From an uncultured Halomonas sp. (GTDB taxonomy: Bacteria > Pseudomonadota > Gammaproteobacteria > Pseudomonadales > Halomonadaceae): DNA of 64,000 nucleotides. Both the position numbers and the translations under genes were made by a program. Under the pieces are notes generated by a model, which was not told where the DNA came from, did no database searches, and saw only the letters and a list, made by a program, of their open reading frames with translations. Where the stretch lies: NCBI RefSeq assembly GCF_947500835.1, contig NZ_CANMTQ010000003.1:328989-392988 (forward strand), given 5' to 3'. Positions 7,482-17,149 of the stretch are shown here, piece after piece. Within the stretch, counting starts at the first letter, position 1; every line of letters begins with the position of its first letter.

Positions 7482-10448
7482 TTACAGTGCGGCGATTTTT
7501 TTATGCTGCTCCATCAGCAAGGCGCGGGCGCCGCGCATATCGTCAAGCTTGCTTTTCTCCTTTTCCACGATTTCCGCCGGGGCCTTTGCGATGAAGCTTT
7601 CGTTGGAAAGCTTCTTCTCCACCCCGGCAATAAGCTTGTCCTGTTTATCCAGCTCCTTGCTCAGACGAGCAAGTTCAACGTCCTTGTCGATCAGGTCTGC
7701 CATGGGCACCAGCACTTCCATGTCGCCGACCCGCTGAGTGGCGGATAGCGGCCCCTGGGCTGCATCGTCGAGCCAGCTGACACTTTGCAGCTTGGCAAGC
7801 TTGGCAAGAAAGCGGTGATTGTTTTCCAGACGCAGGCGATCCTTGTCGCTGCCTTTCGTCAGCAGCACATCCAGCAGTTTGCCCGGGGCGATGTTCATTT
7901 CGGCGCGGATATTGCGCGCCGCCACGATCACCCCTTTCAGCCACTCGATGTCCCGTTCGGCTTGCTCATCGATCTTGTTCGTTTCGGCTTCGGGCCAGGG
8001 CTGATCCATGATCGACTGCGAGCCGTCGCCCCTTGCCTTGCCCGCCAGGGGGGCCACCCGCTGCCAGATCTCCTCGGTGATGAAAGGCATCATCGGATGG
8101 GCCAGGCGCAGGATGGTCTCGAGCACTCTTACCAAGGTCCTGCGGGTGCCTCTCTTGGCCTCAGAGGTGGCGTTGTCGTCCCACAGCACCGGCTTGGAAA
8201 GCTCCAGATACCAGTCGCAGTACTCGTTCCAGACGAATTCATACAGCGCCTGGGAGGCAAGATCGAAGCGAAACTCCGCAAGCGCCTTGGTGACCTGGGA
8301 TTCGGTACGCTGCAGCGTTGAGACGATCCAGCGATCCGCCAGGGAGAGCTCGACGCTTTCGGCACCAAGCCCGCAATCCTGCCCGTCGGTATTCATCAGC
8401 ACATAGCGGGAGGCATTCCACAGCTTGTTGCAGAAGTTGCGAAAGCCATCGAGCCGGCCCATGTCGAACTTGACGTCCCGACCGGTAGTCGCCAAGGACA
8501 AGAAGGTGTAGCGCAGCGCATCGGTGCCGTGGGGCTCGATGCCCGCCGGGAATTCATTCCTGGTGGCCTTGGCGATTGCCTTGGCCTTCTGGGGCTGCAT
8601 CATGTTGCCGGTGCGCTTGTCCATCAGGGTATCCAGGTCGATGCCGTCGATCAGATCGATGGGGTCGAGCACGTTGCCCTTGGACTTGGACATCTTCTGG
8701 CCCTGGGCGTCCCGTACCAGGCCATGCACGTAGACCGTCTTGAAGGGCACTTGGCCTGTGAACTTCAGGGTCATCATGATCATCCGGGCGACCCAGAAGA
8801 AGATGATATCGAAGCCGGTGACCAGCACATTGGTGGGGTGGAAGGTGGCAAGCTCCGGGGTCTGTTCCGGCCAGCCCAGGGTGGCGAAGGTCCAGAGGCC
8901 CGAGCTGAACCAGGTGTCCAGTACGTCGTCATCCTGGGTCAGCGGGGTATCCGTCGCCAGACCGTATTTTTCCCGGGCCTCGGCCTCAGAGCGGGCGACA
9001 TAGATGTTGCCTTGTGGGTCGTACCAGGCGGGAATGCGATGACCCCACCACAGCTGGCGAGAGATGCACCAGTCCTGCAGGTCACGCATCCAGGCAAAGT
9101 ACATGTTCTCGTAGTTTCTAGGTACGAACTGGATATCGCCATTTTCCACCGCGGCGATGGCAGGCTTGGCCAGGGACTCCACCGCCACGAACCATTGATC
9201 CGTCAGAAAGGGCTCTATGACCACCCCGGAGCGATCGCCAAAGGGCTGCATGATCTTCTTTTTCTCGACCAGCGGCCGCTCGGTGCCATCCTCGTCTTGC
9301 CGAGTCACCGCTAGCCCTTCGGCGGTGATGGCTTCTATCACGTGCTGGCGCGCTTCGAAACGATCGAGTCCGCGCAGGGATTCCGGCACCAGATTGATCT
9401 CGGCTACATCGCCTGGATCCTCGCCACGGGCAGCCCGGGTGGCAAGCGCCGCGCTGTCGTCATAAGGCAATCCATTGGTACGCATCCGGGCCTTGCGATC
9501 CATCAGGTTGTAGAGCGGGATGCCGTTTCGCTTCGCGACCCCGTAATCGTTGAAGTCGTGGGCGCCGGTGATCTTGACCGCGCCGGAACCGAAATCGGGG
9601 TCGGGATATTCGTCGGTGATGATAGGAATCAGGCGCCGATGCGCCTTGGGGCCGACCGGGATCTCGCACAGCTTGCCGACCAGGGGGGCGTAGCGCTCAT
9701 CCGAAGGGTGCACGGCGACGGCGCCGTCCCCCAGCATGGTTTCCGGGCGAGTAGTGGCGATGGAAATGTAATCCCGGGTCTCGCGCAGGGTGACGTTGCC
9801 GTCCTTGTCCTTCTCGACATATTCATAAGTAGCCCCGCCCGCGAGGGGATACTTGAAGTGCCACATGTGACCATCGACCTCGATATTCTCTACCTCGAGA
9901 TCGGAAATGGCGCTTTCGAACATCGGGTCCCAGTTGACCAGGCGCTTGCCGCGGTAGATCAACCCTTCGTCGAACAGCCGCACGAAGACTTCCTGCACTG
10001 CGGTGTAAAAGCCTTCGTCCATTGTGAAGCGCTCCCGGGACCAGTCGAGACTCGCCCCCATGCGCCGTAGCTGCTGGGTGATCTGCCCACCGGACTCCGC
10101 CTTCCATTCCCAGACCTTGTCGAGAAACGCCTCGCGGCCCAGGTCGTGACGGCTCTTGCCTTCTTCCGCGGCGAGCTTGCGTTCCACCAGCATCTGCGTT
10201 GCGATACCTGCGTGGTCGGTGCCTATCTGCCATAGCGTGTTGTCGCCATGCATGCGCCGCCAGCGAATCAGGGTATCCATTATGGTGTCCTGGAACGCGT
10301 GCCCCATATGCAGACTGCCGGTGACATTGGGCGGCGGAATCATGATCGAATAGGGCGACCCCGAGCCTTTGGGCGCAAAGCGGTTGTCGGCTTCCCAGCG
10401 CTGATACCAGCGTCTTTCGATCTGCTCGGGTTGATACGTCTTGTCCAT
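7482..10448 (-). CDS. valS: Valine-tRNA ligase
   Basis: This 988-residue protein is the class I aminoacyl-tRNA synthetase that charges tRNA-Val. The HIGH-type signature appears as [15 protein letters not shown] near residue 45 and the KMSKS loop ([12 protein letters not shown]) near residue 584. The editing domain lies between them, and a C-terminal coiled-coil ([16 protein letters not shown] onwards) ends the protein, as in other bacterial ValRS. The open frame extends 30 codons further upstream, but family alignment and composition favour the ATG at 10448 ([11 protein letters not shown]). In many gammaproteobacteria valS follows holC and pepA directly. Here a histidine kinase gene on the opposite strand separates valS from holC. 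It is essential and cytosolic. Confidence 0.97.
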   Translation of the reverse strand: MDKTYQPEQIERRWYQRWEADNRFAPKGSGSPYSIMIPPPNVTGSLHMGHAFQDTIMDTLIRWRRMHGDNTLWQIGTDHAGIATQMLVERKLAAEEGKSRHDLGREAFLDKVWEWKAESGGQITQQLRRMGASLDWSRERFTMDEGFYTAVQEVFVRLFDEGLIYRGKRLVNWDPMFESAISDLEVENIEVDGHMWHFKYPLAGGATYEYVEKDKDGNVTLRETRDYISIATTRPETMLGDGAVAVHPSDERYAPLVGKLCEIPVGPKAHRRLIPIITDEYPDPDFGSGAVKITGAHDFNDYGVAKRNGIPLYNLMDRKARMRTNGLPYDDSAALATRAARGEDPGDVAEINLVPESLRGLDRFEARQHVIEAITAEGLAVTRQDEDGTERPLVEKKKIMQPFGDRSGVVIEPFLTDQWFVAVESLAKPAIAAVENGDIQFVPRNYENMYFAWMRDLQDWCISRQLWWGHRIPAWYDPQGNIYVARSEAEAREKYGLATDTPLTQDDDVLDTWFSSGLWTFATLGWPEQTPELATFHPTNVLVTGFDIIFFWVARMIMMTLKFTGQVPFKTVYVHGLVRDAQGQKMSKSKGNVLDPIDLIDGIDLDTLMDKRTGNMMQPQKAKAIAKATRNEFPAGIEPHGTDALRYTFLSLATTGRDVKFDMGRLDGFRNFCNKLWNASRYVLMNTDGQDCGLGAESVELSLADRWIVSTLQRTESQVTKALAEFRFDLASQALYEFVWNEYCDWYLELSKPVLWDDNATSEAKRGTRRTLVRVLETILRLAHPMMPFITEEIWQRVAPLAGKARGDGSQSIMDQPWPEAETNKIDEQAERDIEWLKGVIVAARNIRAEMNIAPGKLLDVLLTKGSDKDRLRLENNHRFLAKLAKLQSVSWLDDAAQGPLSATQRVGDMEVLVPMADLIDKDVELARLSKELDKQDKLIAGVEKKLSNESFIAKAPAEIVEKEKSKLDDMRGARALLMEQHKKIAAL

Positions 10449-10647
10449 GAATCGCTCGATCTGAAGGGTGGTGTTCGCGCAAGCCGGGGCGAACCTGTGC
10501 AGTGTGAAATGGCAGGGATTATACCGCTGCGAATCCACAACGTCATGAGCGCCGACGGTTACTCGACATATTCGTGGCGGCTCAATCAGGGCGATGGCAA
10601 CTCGCCTAGGCTAGTATGGCTCTCCCAAGAGGCGAAAACGACGAACC
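10449..10647. promoter_or_regulatory. Divergent promoter region of valS and the hybrid kinase gene
   Basis: These 199 bp between two divergent genes must contain both promoters. A TAGTAT word at about 10612-10617 lies 30 bp before the kinase start and is a plausible -10 box. I see no T-box-like or other riboswitch structure in front of valS, in keeping with a gammaproteobacterium. Confidence 0.35.
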
Positions 10648-13560
10648 ATGGGCAACATGCTGAATACCCGCCGCTGGCTGTGGCGCGCGATGTCAAGAAC
10701 ATCATTGATCCCCTTGCTGTTGGTGACGGTGGGGGTGGTCGGTATGTATCTGGCAACCTACAAGCTGATGTACGAACATCAGGTCACCTTGCTGGAAGAA
10801 GAATCCAGCATGCTGCTGGATCAGGCGCTCGAACGTGAAGCACGCTTGATGCAGGCTGATCTGACAGCCTGGGAGCGGCAAGGTGTGCTACTTGCGAGCG
10901 CGGCGCAACACAGCCTGAGGCAGCCGGTAAGCGCCAAGCAGCGCGCCAAGGAGGCCCGACGTCATGGTAGTGAAGCAAGCGGAATCTACTTTACCCCCCG
11001 GGATGACGGTCAGGCGGCGTCTTTCTATTCCGCATTGACACCTGAAGCGCTACGCGATTACCGCAAGATCGCTCAGCTGGCAGCACTTGATCCTCTCATG
11101 CAGCAACTGGTCGAAAACGATCCTCGTCTTCGCCAGGTGTACATCAATACCTTCGATAGCTACAACCGACTCTGGCCCTGGTTCGACTCGGGCGCCACCT
11201 ACGATAGCCACATGGATATCCCTTCCCATAATTTCTACTTTCTGGCAGATGCGCGGAACAATCCTGAACGCCAGCCGGTATGGACTGAAGCCTATCTCGA
11301 TCCCGCAGGTAGCGGCTGGATGATTTCTCTCGTGGCGCCCATCTATCGGGATGATTTTCTCGAAGGCGTTGCCGGCATCGATATCACCCTTAAAGAGCTC
11401 ACGGATAGGTTGTTGTCCATTGAATTGCCTTGGTCGGGGTATGCGGTGCTGATTGGGCGCGATGGCAGCATCCTGGCACTGCCATCGAAGGATCAACAGG
11501 ACTTCAGGCGGTTGCTCGAAAATACCAAGGCTGAAACAGGGATCGAATCGACCACCAGCGCCGATACAGAATCCATCAACCTGATGCGCATGAGCGATGC
11601 GTCGATCATCAGTGACATCCTGACGGAAGCCTCTGGCAGTCAGCGCACGACAATGACCGGGGAGCCGCGACTGCTGGCCTGGCGTGAACTCGAGGGAGTG
11701 AACTGGACGCTGCTGGCAATCATCGACGAAAACTCAGCCTTCGTGACCGGTGACTCCTTGAGTCGCTCTTTTCGCGAGCTGGGTATCTGGATGCTGATGG
11801 GGCTGCTGTTGTTTTGTCTTTTGACCCTGATGATCATTCGCCGCCGCACCCTGATCTTGAATCGTACGTTGATCGATCCGCTGCAGCAGTTGCAGACCAT
11901 GGCAGCAGCGTTCGGTGCTCAACGCCGCATGGACAAGCCTCGGTTTCACCTGCGTGAGTTCAACGAAATAGGCGATGCGCTGATCAAGGCCAGTCGTGAG
12001 CGGGAGGGGGCTCTTGGCACCCTGGCCGCAGAGAAGGAGCGTCTGCGCCTGGCGCTGGATGCCAGCGAAGGAAGCGTATGGGAGTACGATATCGCCAACG
12101 ATCGCCTGATGATGCACGACAGCATGTTTCATCTGCTTGGCCTGGCCCCGGTTAAAACCCTTTCTTTGGCGACCTTTCAGGCCTGCATTCATCCTGAGGA
12201 TCTACCGCGCTTTGAATCCCAGCGGCGACGCGTAATGGCCAGAAAAATGGCGGTAGGCGAAATCGAAATGCGTCTGCACCTACTGGATGGGCGCTGGCTG
12301 TGGGTATTGACTCGGGGAAGCGTGTTTCGACGCGACGAGAACGGCACAGCGCTTTACGCCACCGGCGTCGTATTGAATATTCATCAGCGCAAACACACCA
12401 CCGCTGAACTGGAGCGTACGCGGGATGAAGCGCGCCTGGCGCAGCGTGCCCAATCGCGGCTGTTCTCCCGGGTCAGTCATGAGTTGCGCACCCCCTTGGG
12501 CATCATCATCGGCTTCACCGACCTGCTGCAGGACAGTGAGGCGTCTCGGCTAGATGCTCAGACCCAGCGCTATCTGGGTGAGGTAGTGCACGCCGCGGAA
12601 CGGCTCGACGCGCTACTCGAGGATGTACTGCAACTGGCAAGCCTCGAGTCTGGCGAGATGAGGCTCGAATGCGAGGTGCAATCGGCACTACGGTGCTTGC
12701 GACGCAATATGAGCCAGTCATTGACTCACGCTACGCGATACGGAATTCAGCTCGAACTCGGGACGGCAATCCAGGGCGGTTGGATACTGGCGGATCGCCA
12801 GCGTCTGGATCAGGTGGTGCAAAACTTGATCGATAACGCTATCAAGTACAATCGCCCCGGTGGTTGGATCAGGCTGTCGACCTGGGTAGAAGCAGACAGC
12901 GTATGTCTTGAGGTGGCGGATAACGGGCAAGGCATTGCCGACGATGATCTGGATACGCTGTTCCAGCCTTTTTCACGCCTGGGCATGGAACACAGCGAGA
13001 TCAAGGGCACTGGCCTGGGATTGGCAATATGCCTGGAGCTGGTGCGCCGGATGAAGGGACGTATCGAGGTGTCGAGCACGCCAGGACAAGGCAGCCGTTT
13101 TCAGATCTGGTTGCCCCAGGTGAATGTTCAGACGTGCCAGGCAGCGGTAATGCAGGCGCTGCCTCCCGGGGCAAGGCTTGAAAGGCCCTTGACATTATTG
13201 TTGATCAGCAAGGACGAGGAGACCCATGTTCGCATGGAGGTGCTGGCAGAACAGTTGAACTACTTGACGCTGTTGAGCACGCGCCATCGCACCCGGGCGA
13301 TGCGGCTGATCAATGAACAGCCGCCTCAGGTGCTGATATGTGATGCCATCCTGGGTTCTGATCAGGCGGTTGAGCTTTTACATCGCTGCCAGCGATTACA
13401 GGGCAAGCAGCAGGTATATGGCTACTGGCTAGGACCGGCACCCATGCCTGCTGACTTTCACGAACAGTGGCAGCCACCGCCACGCATGGAAAAAGTATGG
13501 TCGGCGTTATGCAAAGCCGGCGCGACGAACCCGCGTACTAACTCAGATGGTGCGCCTTGA
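10648..13560 (+). CDS. Orphan hybrid sensor histidine kinase with dCache-like sensor, PAS and receiver-like domain
   Basis: This 970-residue protein has a transmembrane helix near residues 18-40, a large periplasmic region that looks like a double-Cache ligand-binding domain (to about residue 370), a second helix near 385-400, a PAS/PAC segment (about 470-590), a HisKA domain with phosphoacceptor His in SHELRTPLG near residue 611, and an HATPase domain with N box NLIDNAIKY near 726 and G box GTGLGL near 788. The C terminus resembles a receiver: an acidic pair in SKDEE and a candidate phosphoacceptor Asp in LICDAILG near residue 899, but the conserved Thr and Lys are hard to find, so it may be degenerate. 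No response regulator gene is adjacent. The 3' end overlaps holC by 23 bp. The ligand and partner are unknown. Confidence 0.9.
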   Translation: MGNMLNTRRWLWRAMSRTSLIPLLLVTVGVVGMYLATYKLMYEHQVTLLEEESSMLLDQALEREARLMQADLTAWERQGVLLASAAQHSLRQPVSAKQRAKEARRHGSEASGIYFTPRDDGQAASFYSALTPEALRDYRKIAQLAALDPLMQQLVENDPRLRQVYINTFDSYNRLWPWFDSGATYDSHMDIPSHNFYFLADARNNPERQPVWTEAYLDPAGSGWMISLVAPIYRDDFLEGVAGIDITLKELTDRLLSIELPWSGYAVLIGRDGSILALPSKDQQDFRRLLENTKAETGIESTTSADTESINLMRMSDASIISDILTEASGSQRTTMTGEPRLLAWRELEGVNWTLLAIIDENSAFVTGDSLSRSFRELGIWMLMGLLLFCLLTLMIIRRRTLILNRTLIDPLQQLQTMAAAFGAQRRMDKPRFHLREFNEIGDALIKASREREGALGTLAAEKERLRLALDASEGSVWEYDIANDRLMMHDSMFHLLGLAPVKTLSLATFQACIHPEDLPRFESQRRRVMARKMAVGEIEMRLHLLDGRWLWVLTRGSVFRRDENGTALYATGVVLNIHQRKHTTAELERTRDEARLAQRAQSRLFSRVSHELRTPLGIIIGFTDLLQDSEASRLDAQTQRYLGEVVHAAERLDALLEDVLQLASLESGEMRLECEVQSALRCLRRNMSQSLTHATRYGIQLELGTAIQGGWILADRQRLDQVVQNLIDNAIKYNRPGGWIRLSTWVEADSVCLEVADNGQGIADDDLDTLFQPFSRLGMEHSEIKGTGLGLAICLELVRRMKGRIEVSSTPGQGSRFQIWLPQVNVQTCQAAVMQALPPGARLERPLTLLLISKDEETHVRMEVLAEQLNYLTLLSTRHRTRAMRLINEQPPQVLICDAILGSDQAVELLHRCQRLQGKQQVYGYWLGPAPMPADFHEQWQPPPRMEKVWSALCKAGATNPRTNSDGAP

Positions 13561-13963
13561 CCGGATAGCCGCGATGCTTGTAGGTCTGCCAGCATTCACG
13601 CTTGCTGCGCAGTACCTCCTGGTGCTGGTTGATGATCTCCGCGACCCGTTCGAAGCGTGAGAACCACTCTGGAATGCCGGGATTGAGATTGAGCATGGCC
13701 TCGATGCCGGGTTCAGGCGCCTCGCGCCAGTCGATGGTCACCGGCGGCTTGTCGAGATCGCTTGTGACGATGGCGTGAGGCACATAGCTTTCCGGGCGAA
13801 AGGTCCAAAGTTTCTCGTCGATCAGCTGTGCCTCCTGTTCATCCGTCACGTGAACGTGCAGACGATAGCCCTTGCGGTAGATGGTCTCGACCAGCCGGCA
13901 GGCGAAATCGAGCCGCGCCTCGCGGGTGGTGTCGGGGAGGATGTAAAAATCGATCTGGGTCAT
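13538..13963 (-). CDS. holC: DNA polymerase III subunit chi
   Basis: This 141-residue protein matches HolC, the chi subunit of the clamp-loader complex that contacts single-strand DNA-binding protein during replication. The N-terminal TQIDFYIL and the central region DEKLWTFRPESYVPHA are typical, as is the length. It lies downstream of pepA in the same direction, as in Pseudomonas and relatives. Its stop codon region overlaps the convergent kinase gene by 23 bp. The spacer to pepA carries inverted REP-like hairpins. Confidence 0.94.
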   Translation of the reverse strand: MTQIDFYILPDTTREARLDFACRLVETIYRKGYRLHVHVTDEQEAQLIDEKLWTFRPESYVPHAIVTSDLDKPPVTIDWREAPEPGIEAMLNLNPGIPEWFSRFERVAEIINQHQEVLRSKRECWQTYKHRGYPVKAHHLS

Positions 13964-14075
13964 GAGCCACTATCCGAAAACTGGCGACGCTTGTAAGACA
14001 AATTCAGGCCATACAGCGTTAAAAATAATTCATCGTAGATTAGCGTGATGCCGCAAATCTGTCGGAAAAGTTGGC

Positions 14076-14176
14076 GTAGGAGCGCAGATTCTCTGCGCGA
14101 ACGGCGCCGGCAGGCGCCCGGGTAGGGGCTTCGTCCTTTGCCGGCGTCGCATTCGCCCGGTAAACCGGGCTCCTAC
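14076..14176. repeat. Pair of inverted REP-like hairpins between holC and pepA
   Basis: Two units starting GTAGGAGC face each other. On the plus strand GTAGGAGC at 14076 leads into a hairpin GCGCAGA-TTC-TCTGCGC (14082-14098). On the minus strand GTAGGAGC (14176 downwards) leads into GCCCGG-TTTA-CCGGGC (14155-14170). Both are followed by GCGAA-like bases. The layout resembles REP doublets (REPINs) of Pseudomonas and relatives. The right unit covers the pepA stop codon at 14173-14175, so it may act in transcript end formation or mRNA stability. Confidence 0.65.
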
Positions 14177-15720
14177 TTCTCGGTTTCGATCTTGGCGTCC
14201 TGCTCGCGATCCATGAGGTACTGGGTCAAAAGCCCGACCGGACGGCCCGTTGCGCCTTTTTCTTTGCCGGAAATCCAGGCGGTGCCGGCGATGTCCAGGT
14301 GCGCCCAGGGGTACTTGTCGGCGAAGCGGGAGAGATAGCACGCCGCGGTGACGGCGCCGGCAGGTCGCCCGCCGATGTTGGCCAGGTCGGCAAAGTTGGA
14401 GTCGAGCTGGCTCTGATACTCATCCCACAGCGGCATGTGCCAGGCCCGGTCCCAGGCAGTTTCTCCGGCATCGAGAATGTCCAGTGCCAGATCGTCGTCG
14501 TTGGCGAAGAGCCCGGTGGCATGATTGCCAAGGGCCATGACCATGGCGCCGGTCAAGGTGGCAATGTCGATGACGCTGGCGGGCTCGAAACGCTCCGCGT
14601 AGGTCAGGGCATCACACAGGACCAGGCGACCTTCCGCGTCGGTATTGAGTATTTCGACGGTTAGCCCCTTGAGGGTCTTGATGATGTCACCGGGTTTGGT
14701 GGCGCGTGCGTCCGGCATGTTTTCCGCCGCGGCGACGATACCGATGACATTGAGCCTGGGCTTGATCATCGTCAGCGCCTTGAAGGTGCCCAGCACGCTG
14801 GCGGCGCCGCACATATCGTATTTCATCTCGTCCATGTCAGCGCCGGGCTTGAGCGAGATGCCGCCGGTATCGAAGGTGATGCCCTTGCCCACCAGCACGT
14901 GAGGAGCCTCCTGCTTGTTCTCGGCGCCTTGGGTATCTGCGCCTTGGGTATTAGCTCCTTGATAGTGCAGCACGATCAGTCGCGAAGGCTCCGCGCTGCC
15001 ACGGCCAACCGAGAGCAGGGTGCGGGCACCGAGCGCCTCAAGGGCTTCCTCGTCGAGGACCTCCACGCTCAACGCTCCGGCAGATTCCTTGCCCAACTGC
15101 TCCGCTTGTTCCGCCAGATAGCGTGGCGTGCAGACATTGCCCGGCAGATTGCCGAGGGTACGGGTGAGATTGATGCCTTCCCCCAAGGCGTTGCCAATAT
15201 GCAGGCCTTGTTCGCTGGCCGCGACGTCGCCGCTCTCATCGATCAACAGGCCGACTCGCTCAAGCCGAGACGCCGGAGCCGGTTCGGACTTGAAGATATC
15301 GAAACGATACTGGGCGCGCCGAGTGGCCTCGGCAATCATGCGTGCCTTCCAAACGCCTTCCCGCTCGGGAACCGGCACATCGCCCAAGGCAACCACGGCT
15401 TCGTCGATGGGCATGCGAACCAGCGTCTTTAGCGCGGCATCGAGAACCTTGCGGAAACTGCCCTCGTTGCATTTGGCGCGCTCACCCAGGCCCACAAGCA
15501 ACAGGCGTTCCGCAGCAAGACCCGGGGCAAACGGAATTATCTGGACGTTGGCAAGGGTGGCGTCAAAATCGCCGCGCTCAATCAGCTGTCCGATCAATCG
15601 CTCACTGGCGTCATCGAGCTTGGCCGCCGTGGATAACAGATCGCCATCCTTGAAGACGGGAACGACGAGACAAGCGGTCTCGACTTTGGCGGGATTGACG
15701 GTGATGACGGGGAATTCCAT
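14173..15720 (-). CDS. pepA: Leucyl aminopeptidase (cytosol aminopeptidase, M17)
   Basis: This 515-residue protein is the two-metal M17 aminopeptidase that removes N-terminal residues, and in several bacteria it also binds DNA in plasmid resolution or gene control. The metal-binding and signature segments are visible: GKGITFDTGGISLKPG, MKYDMCGAASV and NTDAEGRLVL near the middle and C-terminal half. The start at 15720 follows GGAG with good spacing, while the frame remains open for another 49 codons that look unlike the family. It precedes holC. The insertion TQGADTQGAENKQEA around residue 280 is a short low-complexity repeat not usual for the family. Confidence 0.95.
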   Translation of the reverse strand: MEFPVITVNPAKVETACLVVPVFKDGDLLSTAAKLDDASERLIGQLIERGDFDATLANVQIIPFAPGLAAERLLLVGLGERAKCNEGSFRKVLDAALKTLVRMPIDEAVVALGDVPVPEREGVWKARMIAEATRRAQYRFDIFKSEPAPASRLERVGLLIDESGDVAASEQGLHIGNALGEGINLTRTLGNLPGNVCTPRYLAEQAEQLGKESAGALSVEVLDEEALEALGARTLLSVGRGSAEPSRLIVLHYQGANTQGADTQGAENKQEAPHVLVGKGITFDTGGISLKPGADMDEMKYDMCGAASVLGTFKALTMIKPRLNVIGIVAAAENMPDARATKPGDIIKTLKGLTVEILNTDAEGRLVLCDALTYAERFEPASVIDIATLTGAMVMALGNHATGLFANDDDLALDILDAGETAWDRAWHMPLWDEYQSQLDSNFADLANIGGRPAGAVTAACYLSRFADKYPWAHLDIAGTAWISGKEKGATGRPVGLLTQYLMDREQDAKIETEK

Positions 15721-16069
15721 GGTGTCTCCACTGAACAAGAGGTTTCTCTTTTGGACATCCGCCTGCGACAAGACAAGTGTCCGAGGATTCTGGATAATGC
15801 CGGCACGGCAACGAGAAGGTATTAGGCTTTGTCTGAGAAGTCGACGAGCGATGACCAGACAAGGCAAAAATCGACGAAAAGACGGAGTTTACGCGGTGTA
15901 AATGAGTACTTTGAGTCGATTTTTAACGCTGTATGGGCGAGCGCAGGCAGTTTTCAGGCATAGCCCTAGTTCTTTCTAGTGTCGTACCCGTACTCTCCTC
16001 AGTGTACGCAAAGCACCGCATCATTGCATGGACGTTACCACGCGCCAGGACGCTACCCGGGAGACAGTC
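15721..16069. promoter_or_regulatory. Divergent region between pepA and lptF
   Basis: These 349 bp separate the divergent pepA and lptF genes and hold no protein gene. Most of it is filled by an inverted-repeat element (about 15823-15969, described separately). The remaining bases on each side must provide the promoters of pepA and the lptFG operon. Confidence 0.45.
15823..15969 (+). repeat. MITE-like element, family B copy 1
   Basis: This stretch of about 147 bp has imperfect terminal inverted repeats (TAGGCTTTGTCTGAGAAGT on the left, TAGGGCTATGCCTGAAAACT read from the right) and an AT-rich core with two GTCGATTTTT/AAAAATCGAC-like arms around ACGGAGTTTACG. A clearly related copy in the opposite direction lies at 19656-19790. 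It carries no protein. Shared features point to a short non-autonomous mobile or formerly mobile element. Boundaries are approximate. Confidence 0.65.
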
Positions 16070-17149
16070 TTGATCATCTTTCGTTATCTGACCCGCGAAA
16101 TCCTGATCACCATGAGCGCCGTTGCCGGCGTATTGCTGTTGGTGATCATGGGCAGCCGCTTCATCCGCTATTTCACGACCGCTGCGGAAGGGGACATTCC
16201 GGCCAGCATTCTTGGCACCCTGATGCTCTTTCATCTACCGGGATTTCTCGAACTGATCCTGCCGTTGGCCTTCTTTCTAGCCATTCTGCTGGCTTACGGG
16301 CAGCTCTATCTCAATAGCGAAATCACAGTGCTGGTGGCCTGCGGTATCAGTCCCAACCGGTTGTTGCAGGTCACCATGTTGCCGACGGTGCTGATCACGA
16401 TCCTGGTGGGACTGTGCAGCCTGTGGCTGAGCCCATCCGGCGCACGATATAACGAAATTTTGATCGAGGAGCAGCAAAGCCGCCTGGACTTTTCGGTACT
16501 GGCGCCCGGGCGTTTTCAGGATTTCGGCGATGGGCGTACCGCCTACATCGAAGACTTGAACAGCGACCGAACACGTATGCAAGGCGTTTTAATCAGTGAG
16601 CGTCAACAGCGCGATGATGGAACTCCCGAAACCGTGGTGACCCGGGCCAACAGCGGCTATCAAACCGTTGATGACGATACCGGCAGTCGTTTTCTGGTGC
16701 TGGCGAATGGGGAGCGCTACAGCGTCGAGCCTGGACGTACCCAGGCGGAACGACTGGAGTTCGATACCTACGCTGTGCGGCTGTCCCGGGCCACAGAAAT
16801 GAATGATCTCGAGGATGTCGAATACCTCACCACCCCGCAGCTGGTGGCGGTGGATACTCTCGAGGCCTGGGCACAGCTGCAATGGCGCATCAGTCTACCG
16901 CTGACGGTGCCGATACTGGCCTTGCTGGCATTGCCCCTGGCCAAGGTCAATCCTCGCCAAGGTCGATTTGCCAAATTGCTGCCAGCAATTTTCCTGCATA
17001 TCAGCTATTTGAGCCTGCTGCTAGCCGCCCTGGACGCGATCGGTCGAGGAATACTGCCTGCCATCGTCGGCATGTGGCCCATCCACCTGGGATACTTCCT
17101 GCTTGGCCTGTGGCTCACACGGCGGTCGCAGCTAAGGGGCATGCGCTAA
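16070..17149 (+). CDS. lptF: LPS export permease LptF
   Basis: LptF is one of two inner-membrane permease subunits of the LptB2FG transporter that extracts lipopolysaccharide from the inner membrane. The 359-residue protein has three N-terminal membrane helices, a periplasmic domain (about 130-255) and three C-terminal helices, with the family-typical start FRYLTREIL and the ISLPLTVPILALLALPL segment. I prefer a TTG start at 16070, six bases after GGGAG, giving MIIFRYLTRE like relatives. The in-frame ATG at 16028 has no ribosome-binding site. The stop overlaps the lptG start (TAATG), indicating translational coupling. Confidence 0.93.
   Translation: MIIFRYLTREILITMSAVAGVLLLVIMGSRFIRYFTTAAEGDIPASILGTLMLFHLPGFLELILPLAFFLAILLAYGQLYLNSEITVLVACGISPNRLLQVTMLPTVLITILVGLCSLWLSPSGARYNEILIEEQQSRLDFSVLAPGRFQDFGDGRTAYIEDLNSDRTRMQGVLISERQQRDDGTPETVVTRANSGYQTVDDDTGSRFLVLANGERYSVEPGRTQAERLEFDTYAVRLSRATEMNDLEDVEYLTTPQLVAVDTLEAWAQLQWRISLPLTVPILALLALPLAKVNPRQGRFAKLLPAIFLHISYLSLLLAALDAIGRGILPAIVGMWPIHLGYFLLGLWLTRRSQLRGMR

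Noticed and set aside
10449..10538. Thirty extra N-terminal codons for valS
   Set aside because: The family start and composition point to the ATG at 10448.
15721..15867. Forty-nine extra N-terminal codons for pepA
   Set aside because: They run into the family B repeat region and do not resemble aminopeptidases. GGAG precedes the ATG at 15720.
16882..17148. Upstream extension of the lptG frame
   Set aside because: It overlaps the lptF coding sequence in another frame, and the lptG ATG overlapping the lptF stop is typical.
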